Positions 8,838-19,479 of a stretch of 64,000 nucleotides of DNA are shown in pieces. Positions within the stretch are counted from its first letter, which is position 1, and every line of letters starts with the position of its first letter. Source of the DNA: Lactiplantibacillus xiangfangensis (GTDB taxonomy: Bacteria > Bacillota > Bacilli > Lactobacillales > Lactobacillaceae); contig NZ_JQCL01000103.1 of NCBI RefSeq assembly GCF_001438845.1, forward strand, positions 101,742 through 165,741. Direction: 5' to 3'. The notes under the pieces were generated by a model. It ran no database searches, was not told the origin of the DNA, and saw only the letters and a list, made by a program, of their open reading frames with translations. Made by a program: the position numbers and the translations under genes.

Positions 8838-9656
8838 CTAATTATTAGATACGGGCATGATGGCACCCTTGTACTTCGTCTTAATCCATTGTTGGGTACT
8901 CTTAGACGTCAACGCCTTCATCAACTTCTTGATGGCTGGCTTGTTTTGATCGCCTTTTCGAACGGCCACAATGTTTGCGTATGGTGAATCTGATTTTTCC
9001 AACGCAATGGCGTCCTTAGTTGGGTTCAAACCGGCTTGCACCGCGTAGTTCGCGTTGATGACGACCGCGTCACCCTCGTTGTTCTTGTAGAACTGCGCCA
9101 TTAACTTAGGTTCGTACGAATGCTTGAACTTCAGGTGGCGTTTGTTCGTTTTAATATCATTGAAACTAGCTGACGTTAAGTCCGTTCCGGGCTTTAAAGT
9201 GATTAACCCAGCGTCTCTAAACAACGTTAAGACCCGGCCGTAATCGGCAACGTTGCTGCTGACCAGGACGGTTGCGCCGTTCTTCAAGTCTTTTAAGTTC
9301 TTGACCTTCTTAGAAAAGACACCGATTGGTTCCAAATGCACGGCCCCTGCGGAAACGAGGGTCCCATTATTTTCCTTGTTCCAATTCTTTAAAAATGGCA
9401 CGTGTTGGAAATAGTTAGCATCCAATTCCTTTGATGCCAATGCCTTATTTGGTAATACGTAGTCTTGGAAGACTTTGATCTTTAAATCAACGCCCTCTTT
9501 TTTAAGTTGCGGCTGAATGTGCTTTAAAATTTCAGCGTGTGGGACTGAGGAAGCCCCAATTGTAATGGTATTGCTTGACGATGATTTACCGCATCCCACT
9601 AATAGAAAGGCGGTTGCTGCAACTGCTAATAATCCTAAAATTCCCTTTTTTTTCAT
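8838..9656 (-). CDS. metQ: Methionine ABC transporter substrate-binding lipoprotein
   Basis: 272 aa. Lipoprotein signal peptide with lipobox LVGC (Cys22), then the NlpA/MetQ fold: TIGASSVPHAEILKH, the DANYFQHVPFL segment and VVINANYA, all characteristic of MetQ. It captures D/L-methionine outside the membrane and passes it to MetI-MetN. Last gene of the T-box-controlled metNIQ operon; 26 bases separate it from metI. Confidence 0.95.
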   Translation of the reverse strand: MKKKGILGLLAVAATAFLLVGCGKSSSSNTITIGASSVPHAEILKHIQPQLKKEGVDLKIKVFQDYVLPNKALASKELDANYFQHVPFLKNWNKENNGTLVSAGAVHLEPIGVFSKKVKNLKDLKNGATVLVSSNVADYGRVLTLFRDAGLITLKPGTDLTSASFNDIKTNKRHLKFKHSYEPKLMAQFYKNNEGDAVVINANYAVQAGLNPTKDAIALEKSDSPYANIVAVRKGDQNKPAIKKLMKALTSKSTQQWIKTKYKGAIMPVSNN

Positions 9657-9682
9657 CTCAAATACCTCCTAAAAATTCGCTC

Positions 9683-10375
9683 TTAATTTGCCCGTTTATC
9701 GATTCGACGAACGGCCCAGTCCCCAATGAATTGGAAAATAAACACAATAATCACGATAATCACCGTTGCGACTAACGTAATCGCATTATTGTTCGACTGG
9801 AACCCATCTTGATACGCAAGGGTTCCCAGCCCACCAGCACCGATCGCACCGGCCATGGCCGTATAACCAATCAAACTGATGGTCGTGACAGTAATTCCGG
9901 ATACCAACGCTGGCATACTTTCTGGTAACAAGACCTTGCGAATAATCTGCCAACGCGTTGCACCCATGGATTCAGCCGCTTCCACGACCCCGTGATCGAG
10001 TTCATGAAAGGCTAATTCAACCATCCGAGCATAAAACGGTGCGGCAGAAATGATCAATGAAGGTAACGCTGCGCGTGGTCCGATAATCGTTCCGACCAAT
10101 TTTTGGGTAATCGGCAATAATAGCACGATTAAAATGATAAACGGAATCGACCGGAAAACGTTCACGAACAACGCAACTAGCCAGTTTAAAGCTTTGACCA
10201 ACGGATTGTGACTATTCGTTGTTTCAAATAGTAGCAGTCCTAAGGCCAGTCCCAAGATTGCGACGATGATCATTGAACCAACGGTCATCCACACCGTTTC
10301 CCAAGTCGCGGAGAACATGTTCCCCCAATCAACGTTTGAGAATTGAAAATACGAACTTAATCCCTGACTATTCAC
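9683..10375 (-). CDS. metI: Methionine ABC transporter permease
   Basis: 230 aa with about five membrane segments. The binding-protein-dependent transport EAA loop (VEAAESMGATRWQIIRKVLLP) is present around residues 130-150 and contacts MetN. GTG start overlaps the end of metN by 8 bases with a GGAGG site inside metN, indicating translational coupling. Confidence 0.95.
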   Translation of the reverse strand: MNSQGLSSYFQFSNVDWGNMFSATWETVWMTVGSMIIVAILGLALGLLLFETTNSHNPLVKALNWLVALFVNVFRSIPFIILIVLLLPITQKLVGTIIGPRAALPSLIISAAPFYARMVELAFHELDHGVVEAAESMGATRWQIIRKVLLPESMPALVSGITVTTISLIGYTAMAGAIGAGGLGTLAYQDGFQSNNNAITLVATVIIVIIVFIFQFIGDWAVRRIDKRAN

Positions 10376-11399
10376 GGTTCAATACCTCCGTTTCTACACG
10401 CATCTTTTGTAAGTAGGCCAGTGCCCCATCAATTTGCACCTTGTCCCCCGTCAATTGGAGGTAGAGTGACCCGATGGCACCTTCTTGCGTTTGGTGAATC
10501 CCACCTTCGATAATGTTCAAGTCCAGTGGATACTGCTTCAACATTTCCGAAACAATTGGCAATTGGGCCTGGTCACCGTGGAACGTCAGCTTAACGATCG
10601 TCCCGTTTGGATACTTGGCTAACAACTGATCCACAACAACCGTGGTATCGTTTAAGGACGGCGTCACTTCTTCATTAACGAAGCGTTTTGTAACCGCTTG
10701 TTTTGGCCGTTTAAAGACTTCTAAGACCGGCCCCTTTTCAACGATCTTACCATCCTCCATCACGGCCACGTGGTCCGCAATTTTACGAATCACGTGCATC
10801 TCATGTGTGATCAGTATAATGGTTAAGTGTAATTTCTGGTTAATCGATAATAATAAATCTAAAACCTCATCCGTTGTTTGCGGGTCCAGCGCGCTGGTGG
10901 CTTCATCGGATAACAAGATCTGCGGATCATTCGCTAACGCCCGGGCAATTCCCACCCGCTGCTTTTGTCCACCGGATAATTCTGAAGGATAAGCCGTTTC
11001 CCGGCCAGCTAGTCCAACTAGCTCGGCTAAATGTTCAGCCTTTTGCTTCGCTTCAGCTTTACTTTTACCCGCAATCTCTAGTGGAAACATGATATTTTCT
11101 AAGACGGTCCGTGACCATAGTAAATTAAAATGTTGGAAAATCATGCCAATTTTGTGCCGTTGTTCCCGTAACGGTGCTCCACTCAACGCGGAAATCTCAA
11201 CCCCGTCAATATTGACCGAACCGCTCGTTGGTGTTTCCAACCCGTTCAGCATCCGCATTAGCGTACTCTTCCCAGCACCAGAATAACCAACGATTCCATA
11301 AATATGTCCGTCCTCGATCTTTAAATTAACATCTTGGACCGCGTGGACACTCCCCTGTTTGGCATCAAAGGTTTTCGTCACATCTTTAAATTCAATCAA
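10368..11399 (-). CDS. metN: Methionine ABC transporter ATP-binding protein
   Basis: 343 aa. Walker A GYSGAGKST, signature LSGGQKQR, Walker B ILLSDEATSALD and switch His in THEMHV. The last ~80 residues form the NIL regulatory domain that binds methionine and inhibits transport. Starts at TTG (11399) with AAGGAGG seven bases upstream; no ATG fits. First gene of the operon, behind the T-box leader. Confidence 0.95.
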   Translation of the reverse strand: MIEFKDVTKTFDAKQGSVHAVQDVNLKIEDGHIYGIVGYSGAGKSTLMRMLNGLETPTSGSVNIDGVEISALSGAPLREQRHKIGMIFQHFNLLWSRTVLENIMFPLEIAGKSKAEAKQKAEHLAELVGLAGRETAYPSELSGGQKQRVGIARALANDPQILLSDEATSALDPQTTDEVLDLLLSINQKLHLTIILITHEMHVIRKIADHVAVMEDGKIVEKGPVLEVFKRPKQAVTKRFVNEEVTPSLNDTTVVVDQLLAKYPNGTIVKLTFHGDQAQLPIVSEMLKQYPLDLNIIEGGIHQTQEGAIGSLYLQLTGDKVQIDGALAYLQKMRVETEVLNRE

Positions 11400-11420
11400 T
11401 TCAATTCCTCCTTACACATA

Positions 11421-11734
11421 AAAAAAGCTTCCCGTTCTGCAGATAATTACAGTCATAATTATCAACAGGACGAGAAGCTCGGTCTCGTGGTACCACCTAT
11501 TTTTACAATTAGCTCACACTAATTGTCTCAAGAGTTCTAACAAACTCCGCACGATAATGGGTGCGACTCAAGCCTGACTTACGAATTCGCTCACCAGACT
11601 TCATTACTCCAAGACCATCTTCGGCTTCATGATCAATCCCTTTGCACCAACCGGGGACTCTCTAAGTGATCATAACCACGTACTCATCTTTTCAAAATGA
11701 TAAATTTTTTAATCAATTGTTAATGTTGCTCGAT
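11421..11734 (-). promoter_or_regulatory. T-box riboswitch leader of metNIQ
   Basis: On the minus strand the transcript contains an AGAGAG segment near its start, a structured stem I, then AATAGGTGGTACCACGAGAC (11502-11483), the T-box sequence that pairs with an uncharged tRNA acceptor end. A long terminator hairpin (AGCTTCTCGTCCTG with CAGAACGGGAAGCT, then seven Ts, 11480-11421) follows. The downstream genes make tRNA-Met the likely ligand; ATG triplets sit in plausible specifier positions (for example in GATCATGAAG) but I did not fold stem I. Uncharged tRNA would favour antitermination and methionine uptake. Confidence 0.92.
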
Positions 11735-11740
11735 GTACTG

Positions 11741-11770
11741 AGTATACCCGACCAACATTCTGATTGTCAA
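11741..11770 (-). promoter_or_regulatory. Promoter of the metNIQ operon
   Basis: TTGACA, 18-base spacer, TATACT on the minus strand, immediately upstream of the T-box leader. Confidence 0.8.
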
Positions 11771-11780
11771 GAGTTCCAGA

Positions 11781-12089
11781 TTAGTCCACATCGATTAACC
11801 ATGCAACCCCGTCTTCAACACTGTTTAACGCGTCGTAGTTAGCGGATAGCGCCGGATTTACGGCAACGACCGTGCCATTGATCGGCGCGTTAAATTCAGA
11901 GACCGCCTTAGTTGCTTCAACACTTAGAAAAGCAGATTTCTGACTAATTTTGTCACCCACAGCGGGTAACTCTGCGTATTTGATTTCACCCAAAGCTTCA
12001 TGGGCCGCCTTAGTTAATCCTAACCGCGTCCGCCCATCAACATCCTTAGTCCAAAAGTAATTTGCGTCTTCACTCATACTTAACACCAT
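11781..12089 (-). CDS. GcvH-like lipoyl-domain protein
   Basis: 102 aa, shorter than a typical GcvH (~125-130). The lipoylation hairpin is intact: SVEATKAVSEFNAPINGTV, with the Lys of EATKA as the likely attachment site. No gcvT, gcvP or lipoate ligase gene is nearby; it follows rodA by 20 bases. Stand-alone GcvH-like proteins in Firmicutes can serve as lipoyl carriers for relay to 2-oxoacid dehydrogenases, but the role here is inferred. ATG at 12089 follows TTTAGGAAAGC; a second in-frame ATG four codons later is less well placed. Confidence 0.82.
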   Translation of the reverse strand: MVLSMSEDANYFWTKDVDGRTRLGLTKAAHEALGEIKYAELPAVGDKISQKSAFLSVEATKAVSEFNAPINGTVVAVNPALSANYDALNSVEDGVAWLIDVD

Positions 12090-12109
12090 GCTTTCCTAAA
12101 ATTTTTTAA

Positions 12110-13312
12110 CTATTCAAACCGGTCATTACGACTAAACATGTATGACTTGTAATGGTACCGCATCGACATAATTAGTCCAATCCCGGCCATGTTAGCAATT
12201 AAAGCTGAGCCCCCTTGACTGATAAACGGCAATGGAATCCCGGTCATCGGTAACAGTCCGATACTCATCCCAACGTTTTCAAACACGTGGAACAAAATCA
12301 TCATGATAACCCCAGTTGAGATGTAAGCATAAAATTCATTCTTAGTATCAAAAGTCACCCGGATCATTTGGTAAATCAACAAGAAATATAGCAAGATCAC
12401 AACGGCCGCCCCAACAAACCCGAAGTTTTCACCAATCACGGAGAAAATCATATCAGATTCACGTACCGGTACGGTCACGTGGGACACGTTGAACCCGCGT
12501 CCCGTGATTTGTCCGGAACCAATGGCTTTCATACTTTGCCAAACTTGGTACGCGTTGTTGGACGTATCCGTCGATGGATTCAACCAAGTATCAATCCGTG
12601 CGAACTGGTACTGCTTGAAACCAAGTGCTTCCAAAATGTGACGACCACTATTCGAAATCACTAAATATAAAGCCGTCGCAGCAACGACAAACACCACCGT
12701 AAACGTTGGTGCGAGTAACCGCCAAGAAATTCCTGAGACGAGGATGACCCCACCTAAGATGGCAAAGAACACCAACATCGTCCCAAAGTCATTTTGTAAC
12801 TTTAGTAGGACGGCAACTGGTACCATGTACGCGACCAGTTTCCCAATCAACTGCCAATCGCCGGCCGTGGTGTGCGTCGGATTTTCCGTATTATGCATCG
12901 TCACGACCCGCCCCATCATTAAGATGAAGGCCGGTTTCATGACTTCTGAAGGCTGGAAGGTCAGCGAGCCAACCCCAAACCAACTTTTGGCCCCGGTACT
13001 ATTAAACATTGGCCGACTATAAAAGATCAAAACGGCCGCTAATAGAAATATCCCGAACCAATACGCAATCGGAGCGACCCGCCAGAGCTGTTCTGAATCA
13101 AACTGCATGATGATGACAGCCAACGCCGTCCCAATCACGAACCACATCAACTGTGAAATAACCTGTTTCGTCACGTTCACAGAACTTGAGTCGTGTACGG
13201 CGGCAACGTAGATCGAGGCTAACCCGATCAAGCCTAGCATCATCACTGAAAATATGATACCCCAGTCAATTCGTGAGTCTTCTTGACCACGGAGTCTAGA
13301 TTGTTCTGCCAC
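12110..13312 (-). CDS. rodA: Peptidoglycan glycosyltransferase RodA (SEDS family)
   Basis: 400 aa with about ten membrane segments. SEDS signatures include FQPSEVMKPAFIL, LLKLQNDFGTMLVF, ESDMIFSVIGENFGFVGA and the C-terminal LPMTGIPLPFISQGGSALIANM. Polymerises lipid II during cylindrical growth with class B PBPs. The neighbourhood (mreB and yidD upstream) supports RodA over FtsW. The end is 20 bases from the GcvH-like gene. Confidence 0.93.
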   Translation of the reverse strand: MAEQSRLRGQEDSRIDWGIIFSVMMLGLIGLASIYVAAVHDSSSVNVTKQVISQLMWFVIGTALAVIIMQFDSEQLWRVAPIAYWFGIFLLAAVLIFYSRPMFNSTGAKSWFGVGSLTFQPSEVMKPAFILMMGRVVTMHNTENPTHTTAGDWQLIGKLVAYMVPVAVLLKLQNDFGTMLVFFAILGGVILVSGISWRLLAPTFTVVFVVAATALYLVISNSGRHILEALGFKQYQFARIDTWLNPSTDTSNNAYQVWQSMKAIGSGQITGRGFNVSHVTVPVRESDMIFSVIGENFGFVGAAVVILLYFLLIYQMIRVTFDTKNEFYAYISTGVIMMILFHVFENVGMSIGLLPMTGIPLPFISQGGSALIANMAGIGLIMSMRYHYKSYMFSRNDRFE

Positions 13313-13353
13313 AAATAACGCTCCTTAATTTTAATTCCTTTAAGATACGTTTA

Positions 13354-13381
13354 ATTATACAACAACCTGGCCCCGAGTAAA
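13354..13381 (-). promoter_or_regulatory. Putative rodA promoter overlapping a hairpin
   Basis: TTTACT, 16 bases, TATAAT on the minus strand. The spacer overlaps a hairpin (CAACCTGG / CCAGGTTG) that could also end the mreB-yidD-DUF2969 transcript. Confidence 0.5.
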
Positions 13382-13409
13382 CGGAACCAGGTTGAAGGTT
13401 TACTAAAAA

Positions 13410-13637
13410 TTAGCCTTTGTGTAAGTGATAGGCCGACAAAACTTCTTGTAAGCTTTCATCAAACGACTTGCTGTGCGCAAATGGTTGATTATCACTCATC
13501 ATTTCGGCTTCATAGCGGTCACCATTTTGGATGACCTGACCAATGATTTGTTTGCCAATTAGGACTTCCGTTACCGTTTGGTCGTTGACCTTGGTTTCGT
13601 TTAAAGTCACAGAAATTGATTTATCTTTTTTTGACAC
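13410..13637 (-). CDS. DUF2969 family protein
   Basis: 75 aa, no signal or membrane segment. It matches the small DUF2969 family of lactobacilli ([36 protein letters not shown]). Function unknown. Its start overlaps the end of yidD by 17 bases, so translation is probably coupled. Confidence 0.8.
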   Translation of the reverse strand: MSKKDKSISVTLNETKVNDQTVTEVLIGKQIIGQVIQNGDRYEAEMMSDNQPFAHSKSFDESLQEVLSAYHLHKG

Positions 13638-13893
13638 TCGTTTTATCCTCCCTAAATAGCGGGTTACGGCGCAACGTGAAATTGTCCGGAACCGGGTCTA
13701 ATCCACCCTTAACTAACGGCTGACACCGTAAAACCCGGGCAATTCCCATGAGACTACCCTTGAACCAGCCAAACTTTTCAACTGCCCCTAACGCGTAGTT
13801 AGAACAAGTTGGCTGGTACCGGCAGTGGGCCGGTGAAAACGCAGAAAAGGCCCGTTGATAAAAACGAATGCCTTTCATTAATAGCCGCTTCAT
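13621..13893 (-). CDS. yidD: Membrane protein insertion efficiency factor YidD
   Basis: 90 aa. Diagnostic YidD motifs: [35 protein letters not shown] and GGLDPVPD. A small amphipathic membrane-associated protein thought to assist YidC-dependent insertion. It starts 6 bases after the mreB end, in the same operon. The more usual rpmH-rnpA-yidC context is absent here, as is common in lactobacilli. Confidence 0.93.
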   Translation of the reverse strand: MKRLLMKGIRFYQRAFSAFSPAHCRYQPTCSNYALGAVEKFGWFKGSLMGIARVLRCQPLVKGGLDPVPDNFTLRRNPLFREDKTSVKKR

Positions 13894-13898
13894 GGGTG

Positions 13899-14900
13899 TT
13901 ACTTCTTGTTTTTAGCCGTTTTTTGCATGTGCTCGAGTAAAATCCCAGCACCTTGCGCAACGTTGTTGAGTGGGTGTTCCGCAACCACAACCGGCACCTT
14001 CAAGTTTTCACTAATAAGCTGGTCTAAGCCGCTGAGTAACGCGCCACCACCAGTTAAGGTGATCCCACGATCAATGATGTCCGCTGCGATTTCTGGTGGC
14101 AACGTCTCCATGACGTGGTGCGCGGTACTGACGATTTGCATCAAAGTCTCGTGAATGGCTTCTTCGACCTGATTTGAATCGATATCAAGTGACCGTGGCA
14201 TTCCAGTAACCGTGTCCCGGCCCCGAACTTGCATGACCTTATCGTCTTCATCGTCTTGTTTGAAGACTTGGGCGATTTGAATCTTAACTTGTTCAGCACT
14301 ACGTTCACCAATCAACAAGTGATGGTTATCCTTCACATAGTTAACGATATCTTGGTTCATGCGGTCTCCAGCCATCCGTAATGAGCTGCTGGCAACGATA
14401 TCGCCCAATGATAAGACGGCGATATCACTCGTCCCACCACCAATATCAATAACCATGTTACCGCGTGGTTGGAAGATATCCATGCCGGCACCAATGGCCG
14501 CCACTTTTGGTTCCACTTCCAAATAGACCTTGCTACCACCGGATTTTTCGGCAGCTTGCAAAATGGCCTTCCGTTCAATTTCAGTTGTGTTCGTTGGGGT
14601 ACAGATCATGATGCTAGGACGCGACATGATTCCCCGAACGTTTAATTTTTTAATGAAATACGACAGCATTTCTTCCGTGACGTCAAAATCTGAGATCACA
14701 CCGTCTTTTAACGGACGAATTGCGCGAATGTTGCTCGGTGTCTTCCCTACCATTTGATAGGCTTCGGACCCTACCGCTAAAACTTGATTCGTGTTGGTAT
14801 CAATGGCAACTACGGACGGTTCGTTCAATACGATGCCCTTACCCGATACATAAATCAAAACATTGGCAGTACCCAAATCAATACCAATATCTAAAGCCAT
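13899..14900 (-). CDS. mreB: Rod-shape-determining actin MreB/Mbl
   Basis: 333 aa from the ATG at 14900, which follows GAGAGGAG; a longer reading from 14921 lacks a ribosome site. Actin-fold phosphate loops: [19 protein letters not shown] at the start, [15 protein letters not shown] in the middle and [15 protein letters not shown] near the end. Forms membrane-bound filaments guiding the RodA elongation machinery. Lactobacilli often have two MreB paralogues; this one lacks adjacent mreCD, so it may be the Mbl-type copy. Confidence 0.93.
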   Translation of the reverse strand: MALDIGIDLGTANVLIYVSGKGIVLNEPSVVAIDTNTNQVLAVGSEAYQMVGKTPSNIRAIRPLKDGVISDFDVTEEMLSYFIKKLNVRGIMSRPSIMICTPTNTTEIERKAILQAAEKSGGSKVYLEVEPKVAAIGAGMDIFQPRGNMVIDIGGGTSDIAVLSLGDIVASSSLRMAGDRMNQDIVNYVKDNHHLLIGERSAEQVKIQIAQVFKQDDEDDKVMQVRGRDTVTGMPRSLDIDSNQVEEAIHETLMQIVSTAHHVMETLPPEIAADIIDRGITLTGGGALLSGLDQLISENLKVPVVVAEHPLNNVAQGAGILLEHMQKTAKNKK

Positions 14901-14973
14901 GTTTTTGCTCCTCTCAAACATCCAATATACAACTTGTCATTATACCATACTCAATAGTTCATGAGAACACGCG

Positions 14974-15528
14974 CTAGTCGTCACGCCGTTTTGACCATTC
15001 ATCGACCGTTAACGAATAGATCACTTCATCGTGATACTGTTCATTGACCAAAATGTTTTCGGGCAAGGTTGCATCTAAATGATACTGACGCCGTTCAGCG
15101 ACCGCACGACTGGCCTTATTGGCTACCATGGCGCCCAATTGAATCTTATGAAGATCTAATTCGGTAAATGCAATTTCTTCTAGGCGTTCGAGTGATTTAG
15201 TCATGACACCGCGGCCCGTAAAGGCTTGGCCTAACCAGTACCCGATTTCGCCACGGTGGTTCAGCGCGCTGATATTATGGATGTCAATGACCCCGGCAAC
15301 TTCACCGTCCACGATAATGGTTGCTAAAAAGACGTCACCTTGCGCTTGTTTAGTTAGCATGCCTTCGATGAATTGACGTTCGTCACTTGCCGTCGCCATT
15401 GCATCGACCCATGGTAGCCACGTCTTTAAGTACGCGCGGTTCTGCGCAACTAAGTCAAATAATGGTTCGGCATCGGCAACTTCGGTTGGTTTCAAAGAAA
15501 TGTGTTTGTCAATAATGTTAATGAACAT
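14974..15528 (-). CDS. GNAT family N-acetyltransferase (RimJ/RimL-like)
   Basis: 184 aa using ATG 15528, preceded by AGGAGG. Typical RimJ/RimL layout: GEIGYWLGQAFTGRGVMTKS is the acetyl-CoA-binding motif A (GRGxxT), preceded by VAGVIDIHNISALNHR. Probably acetylates ribosomal-protein N-termini or small amines; the substrate is unknown. Lies between mreB and murA. Confidence 0.87.
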   Translation of the reverse strand: MFINIIDKHISLKPTEVADAEPLFDLVAQNRAYLKTWLPWVDAMATASDERQFIEGMLTKQAQGDVFLATIIVDGEVAGVIDIHNISALNHRGEIGYWLGQAFTGRGVMTKSLERLEEIAFTELDLHKIQLGAMVANKASRAVAERRQYHLDATLPENILVNEQYHDEVIYSLTVDEWSKRRDD

Positions 15529-15574
15529 TGGAGTCCTCCTGAATGAATTAACTGGTTTACGTAGCTTCGTGTCA

Positions 15575-15620
15575 CAAAAAAAGCCCTCAAAAACGAGTTT
15601 ATCGCATTTTGAAGGTTTTG
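15575..15620 (-). terminator. Terminator after murA
   Basis: On the minus strand AAACCTTCAAAA pairs imperfectly with TTTTTGAGGGCTT, ending in a run of Ts. Directly downstream of the murA stop. Confidence 0.65.
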
Positions 15621-15639
15621 TAAGCAATTATTATCTTTT

Positions 15640-16956
15640 TTATTCGGCCGCTTCGTTAGCAAAGTCGGGATTCAACGCGTAAACGGTCTCATCCGGAACG
15701 TTGATCCGTTCGATCTCCGCCCCTAGCTTTTCCAACTTACCGTGGAAATTAAAGTAGCCACGGTCAAGGTATTTCAAATTAGTAATCTCGGTGTACCCAT
15801 GGGCAACCAAGCCGGCAATTACTAAGGCTGCCGCTGCTCGTAAATCACTAGCAGCCACTTGCGCCCCGTTGAAGTCCGTTGGGCCGTATAAAATGACCGA
15901 ACGTCCGTCAATCTTAAAGTCCGCGTTCATCCGGCGTAATTCCTCAAGGTGCATAAACCGGTTTTCAAAGACCGTTTCCGTCAACAAACTCGTCCCCTGC
16001 GCACAGAGCTGCAAGATCGTCATTTGAGGCTGCATATCGGTTGGAAAACCGGGGTGCGGTAACGTTTTAACTGAAGTTGGCTTCAACTTTTTCGGCCCAA
16101 TGACCCGAATGCCAGCGTCTTCTTCAGTGACTTGAACACCCATTTCACGCATTTTGGAAATCAACGGCTTATTATGCTCAGCAATCGCATCTTCAACTAA
16201 GACGTTCCCTTGAGTAACCGCCGCCGCAACCATGAACGTCCCGGCTTCAATTCGGTCTTGCACGACGCTGTGTTCACAGCCATGCATGGCCTTAACCCCT
16301 TCGATCCGCAACGTTTCCGTTCCGGCGCCGGTGATCTTGGCACCCATCTGGTTCAAGATATTCGCTAAGTCCACAATTTCTGGTTCACGAGCCACGTTTT
16401 CCATCGTCGTGGTCCCGTCAGCTAAAGTCGCTGCCATCATAATATTTTGCGTGGCCCCAACACTTGGAAAGTCTAAGTAAATTTGGGCACCATGTAAATG
16501 GTCTGCCTGAGCTTCAACGTAGCCATCATGGCGTTCGATTTTAGCCCCTAAAGCACTTAAACCTTTCAAGTGAAGGTCAATTGGACGTGAACCAATTGCA
16601 CAACCACCGGGCATCGCCACTTTAGCCCGCCCTAAGCGTGCCAAGAGTGGTCCCATCACAACGATGGAAGCCCGCATCTTTGAAACGTATTGAAACGGTG
16701 CTTCAGAAGATAATTTCTGACTGGCATCGATATCAACCGTTTTATTAATTTCATCAAAATCAACTCTGGTATTTAAGAACCGTAAGACGTTATTCATTGT
16801 AAAGACATCCGATAAAACGGGGACATTCGTTAAGTGAGTCTGACCGCTACTTGCAAGCAAACCCGCTGCCAAAATTGGTAATACCGCGTTTTTAGCCCCT
16901 TCAATATGAACATTTCCTGTCAAACGTTGACCGCCATGAACAACAATTTCTTCCAT
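15640..16956 (-). CDS. murA: UDP-N-acetylglucosamine 1-carboxyvinyltransferase
   Basis: 438 aa, full length. The EPSP-synthase-like fold is shown by [12 protein letters not shown] (Lys22-Asn23) and [18 protein letters not shown] with active-site Cys119, the residue alkylated by fosfomycin. Transfers enolpyruvate from PEP to UDP-GlcNAc, the first committed step of peptidoglycan synthesis. It sits downstream of atpC, separated by terminators, and has its own long structured leader. Confidence 0.96.
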   Translation of the reverse strand: MEEIVVHGGQRLTGNVHIEGAKNAVLPILAAGLLASSGQTHLTNVPVLSDVFTMNNVLRFLNTRVDFDEINKTVDIDASQKLSSEAPFQYVSKMRASIVVMGPLLARLGRAKVAMPGGCAIGSRPIDLHLKGLSALGAKIERHDGYVEAQADHLHGAQIYLDFPSVGATQNIMMAATLADGTTTMENVAREPEIVDLANILNQMGAKITGAGTETLRIEGVKAMHGCEHSVVQDRIEAGTFMVAAAVTQGNVLVEDAIAEHNKPLISKMREMGVQVTEEDAGIRVIGPKKLKPTSVKTLPHPGFPTDMQPQMTILQLCAQGTSLLTETVFENRFMHLEELRRMNADFKIDGRSVILYGPTDFNGAQVAASDLRAAAALVIAGLVAHGYTEITNLKYLDRGYFNFHGKLEKLGAEIERINVPDETVYALNPDFANEAAE

Positions 16957-17250
16957 GGATAACCCTCCATCATCAAGCGATTATAAACAAACAAGTTACG
17001 TGAGATTTCGGATTGCGTCAAAAAGAAGTTCGAAGAGCAACCTCATTGAATCGTTACTAAAACAAGTTACGATCATGGTACCGAAACAGTGCTAACACTG
17101 TCCAATAAGCAATCCAAATTTAAAGCAACAACCATGGGTGATGACTAACGTTCCTTTACACTAACCGAACGCTAGTCCCCAGCCGGTTCTTAATCATCAT
17201 AACATAGAACCCTTCTGAATAAATATTACATTTTACATTTCTGTTACAAT
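16957..17250 (-). promoter_or_regulatory. Long structured leader region of murA
   Basis: About 270 bases upstream of murA without coding potential. On the minus strand: a strong hairpin GACTAGCGTTC / GAACGTTAGTC, a second hairpin ACAGTGTTAGCACTGT, a possible long-range pairing GGATTGC / GCAATCC, and a direct repeat GTAACTTGTTT twice (plus-strand AAACAAGTTAC at 16988 and 17060). A likely promoter lies near 17,240-17,270 (TTGTAA ... TAATAT). No T-box or known riboswitch signature was recognised. Confidence 0.55.
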
Positions 17251-17390
17251 TTCATCACAAATATTGAAGGCTTATGATTGGTTAATTAATTACGTATCGT
17301 TACTCGTTTTTTCGCTTATTTTTACTCATTTCAGGGTGAAATCTTTGCATATCTATCACAATTGTAGCTTTGTCAAATTTAGGCCGCAAA

Positions 17391-17423
17391 AAAAGAGTTT
17401 GGGATAAAGCCCAAACTCTTTTT
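17391..17423. terminator. Strong bidirectional hairpin terminator
   Basis: AAAAGAGTTTGGG pairs with CCCAAACTCTTTTT around a short loop; T-runs on both strands. Lies between the murA promoter region and the atpC end. Confidence 0.8.
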
Positions 17424-17442
17424 GTATCTCCGAATGCTAATA

Positions 17443-17567
17443 GTCGAAACGTGTGATAAAAGACTGCTCCCTCCGCTTAGCTACGAAATACGAACGATTG
17501 AAAATGCACAATCATTCGTATTCCTAGGCTATGCTCGGTAGCAAACCGTCTTTTGTCCCACTCTCAC
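17443..17567. repeat. Intergenic hairpin repeat, copy 2 (long imperfect palindrome)
   Basis: Outer arms GTGTGATAAAAGAC and GTCTTTTGTCCCAC, middle arms CTCCGCTTAGCT and GGCTATGCTCGGTAGC, inner arms ATACGAACGATTG and CAATCATTCGTAT. The left end GTCGAAACGTGTGA is shared with the repeat at 8771. Confidence 0.65.
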
Positions 17568-17570
17568 AAA

Positions 17571-17601
17571 AAAAGCATCTGCACGAATGGCAGATGCTTT
17601 T
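17571..17601 (-). terminator. Terminator of the atp operon
   Basis: AAAAGCATCTGC pairs with GCAGATGCTTTT, followed on the minus strand by seven Ts. Directly downstream of atpC. Confidence 0.85.
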
Positions 17602-17616
17602 GCAGGATATTCACGA

Positions 17617-18045
17617 TTACCGGTGCGCAACGTGGAGTCGGTTCATCGCCCGCCGTAATGCGACTTGCGCCCGCGCTAACTCAGCATCATCATGCTTTTG
17701 TTGCGCTTCTTGAATCCGGCTTTCCGCCCGCTTCCGCGCGTTTTCGGCCCGAGCAACGTCAATGTCATTTTGACGTTCAGCACTGTCCGCTACAATGGTT
17801 GCAACGTTCTCGCTGAACTCAACAAAACCACCGTTAACGGCAATTTCATCGTCTTCTTGATCACTTTCGATTTGCTTGATTCGGACTTCATCGATTGCTA
17901 ATGACGCAATCACGGGAATATGGTTCGGTAAAATCCCGAGTTCCCCGTTGATCGTACGTACAATCAACATCGGGGTTTTGTTCTCATAGACCTGACCGTC
18001 TGGAGTTACGATGCTAACGGTTAATGATTTTCCATTGTCAGCCAT
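17617..18045 (-). CDS. atpC: ATP synthase F1 epsilon subunit
   Basis: 142 aa. N-terminal beta-barrel (LTVSIVTPDGQVYENKTPML, GELGILPNHIPVIASL) and a C-terminal helical hairpin (ARENARKRAESRIQEAQQKH). Couples rotation of gamma to catalysis and can inhibit ATP hydrolysis. Last gene of the operon, 12 bases after atpD. Confidence 0.97.
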   Translation of the reverse strand: MADNGKSLTVSIVTPDGQVYENKTPMLIVRTINGELGILPNHIPVIASLAIDEVRIKQIESDQEDDEIAVNGGFVEFSENVATIVADSAERQNDIDVARAENARKRAESRIQEAQQKHDDAELARAQVALRRAMNRLHVAHR

Positions 18046-18056
18046 AGAAACCCCTC

Positions 18057-19466
<1,410 letters not shown>

Positions 19467-19479
19467 TTAATTCCTCCCA

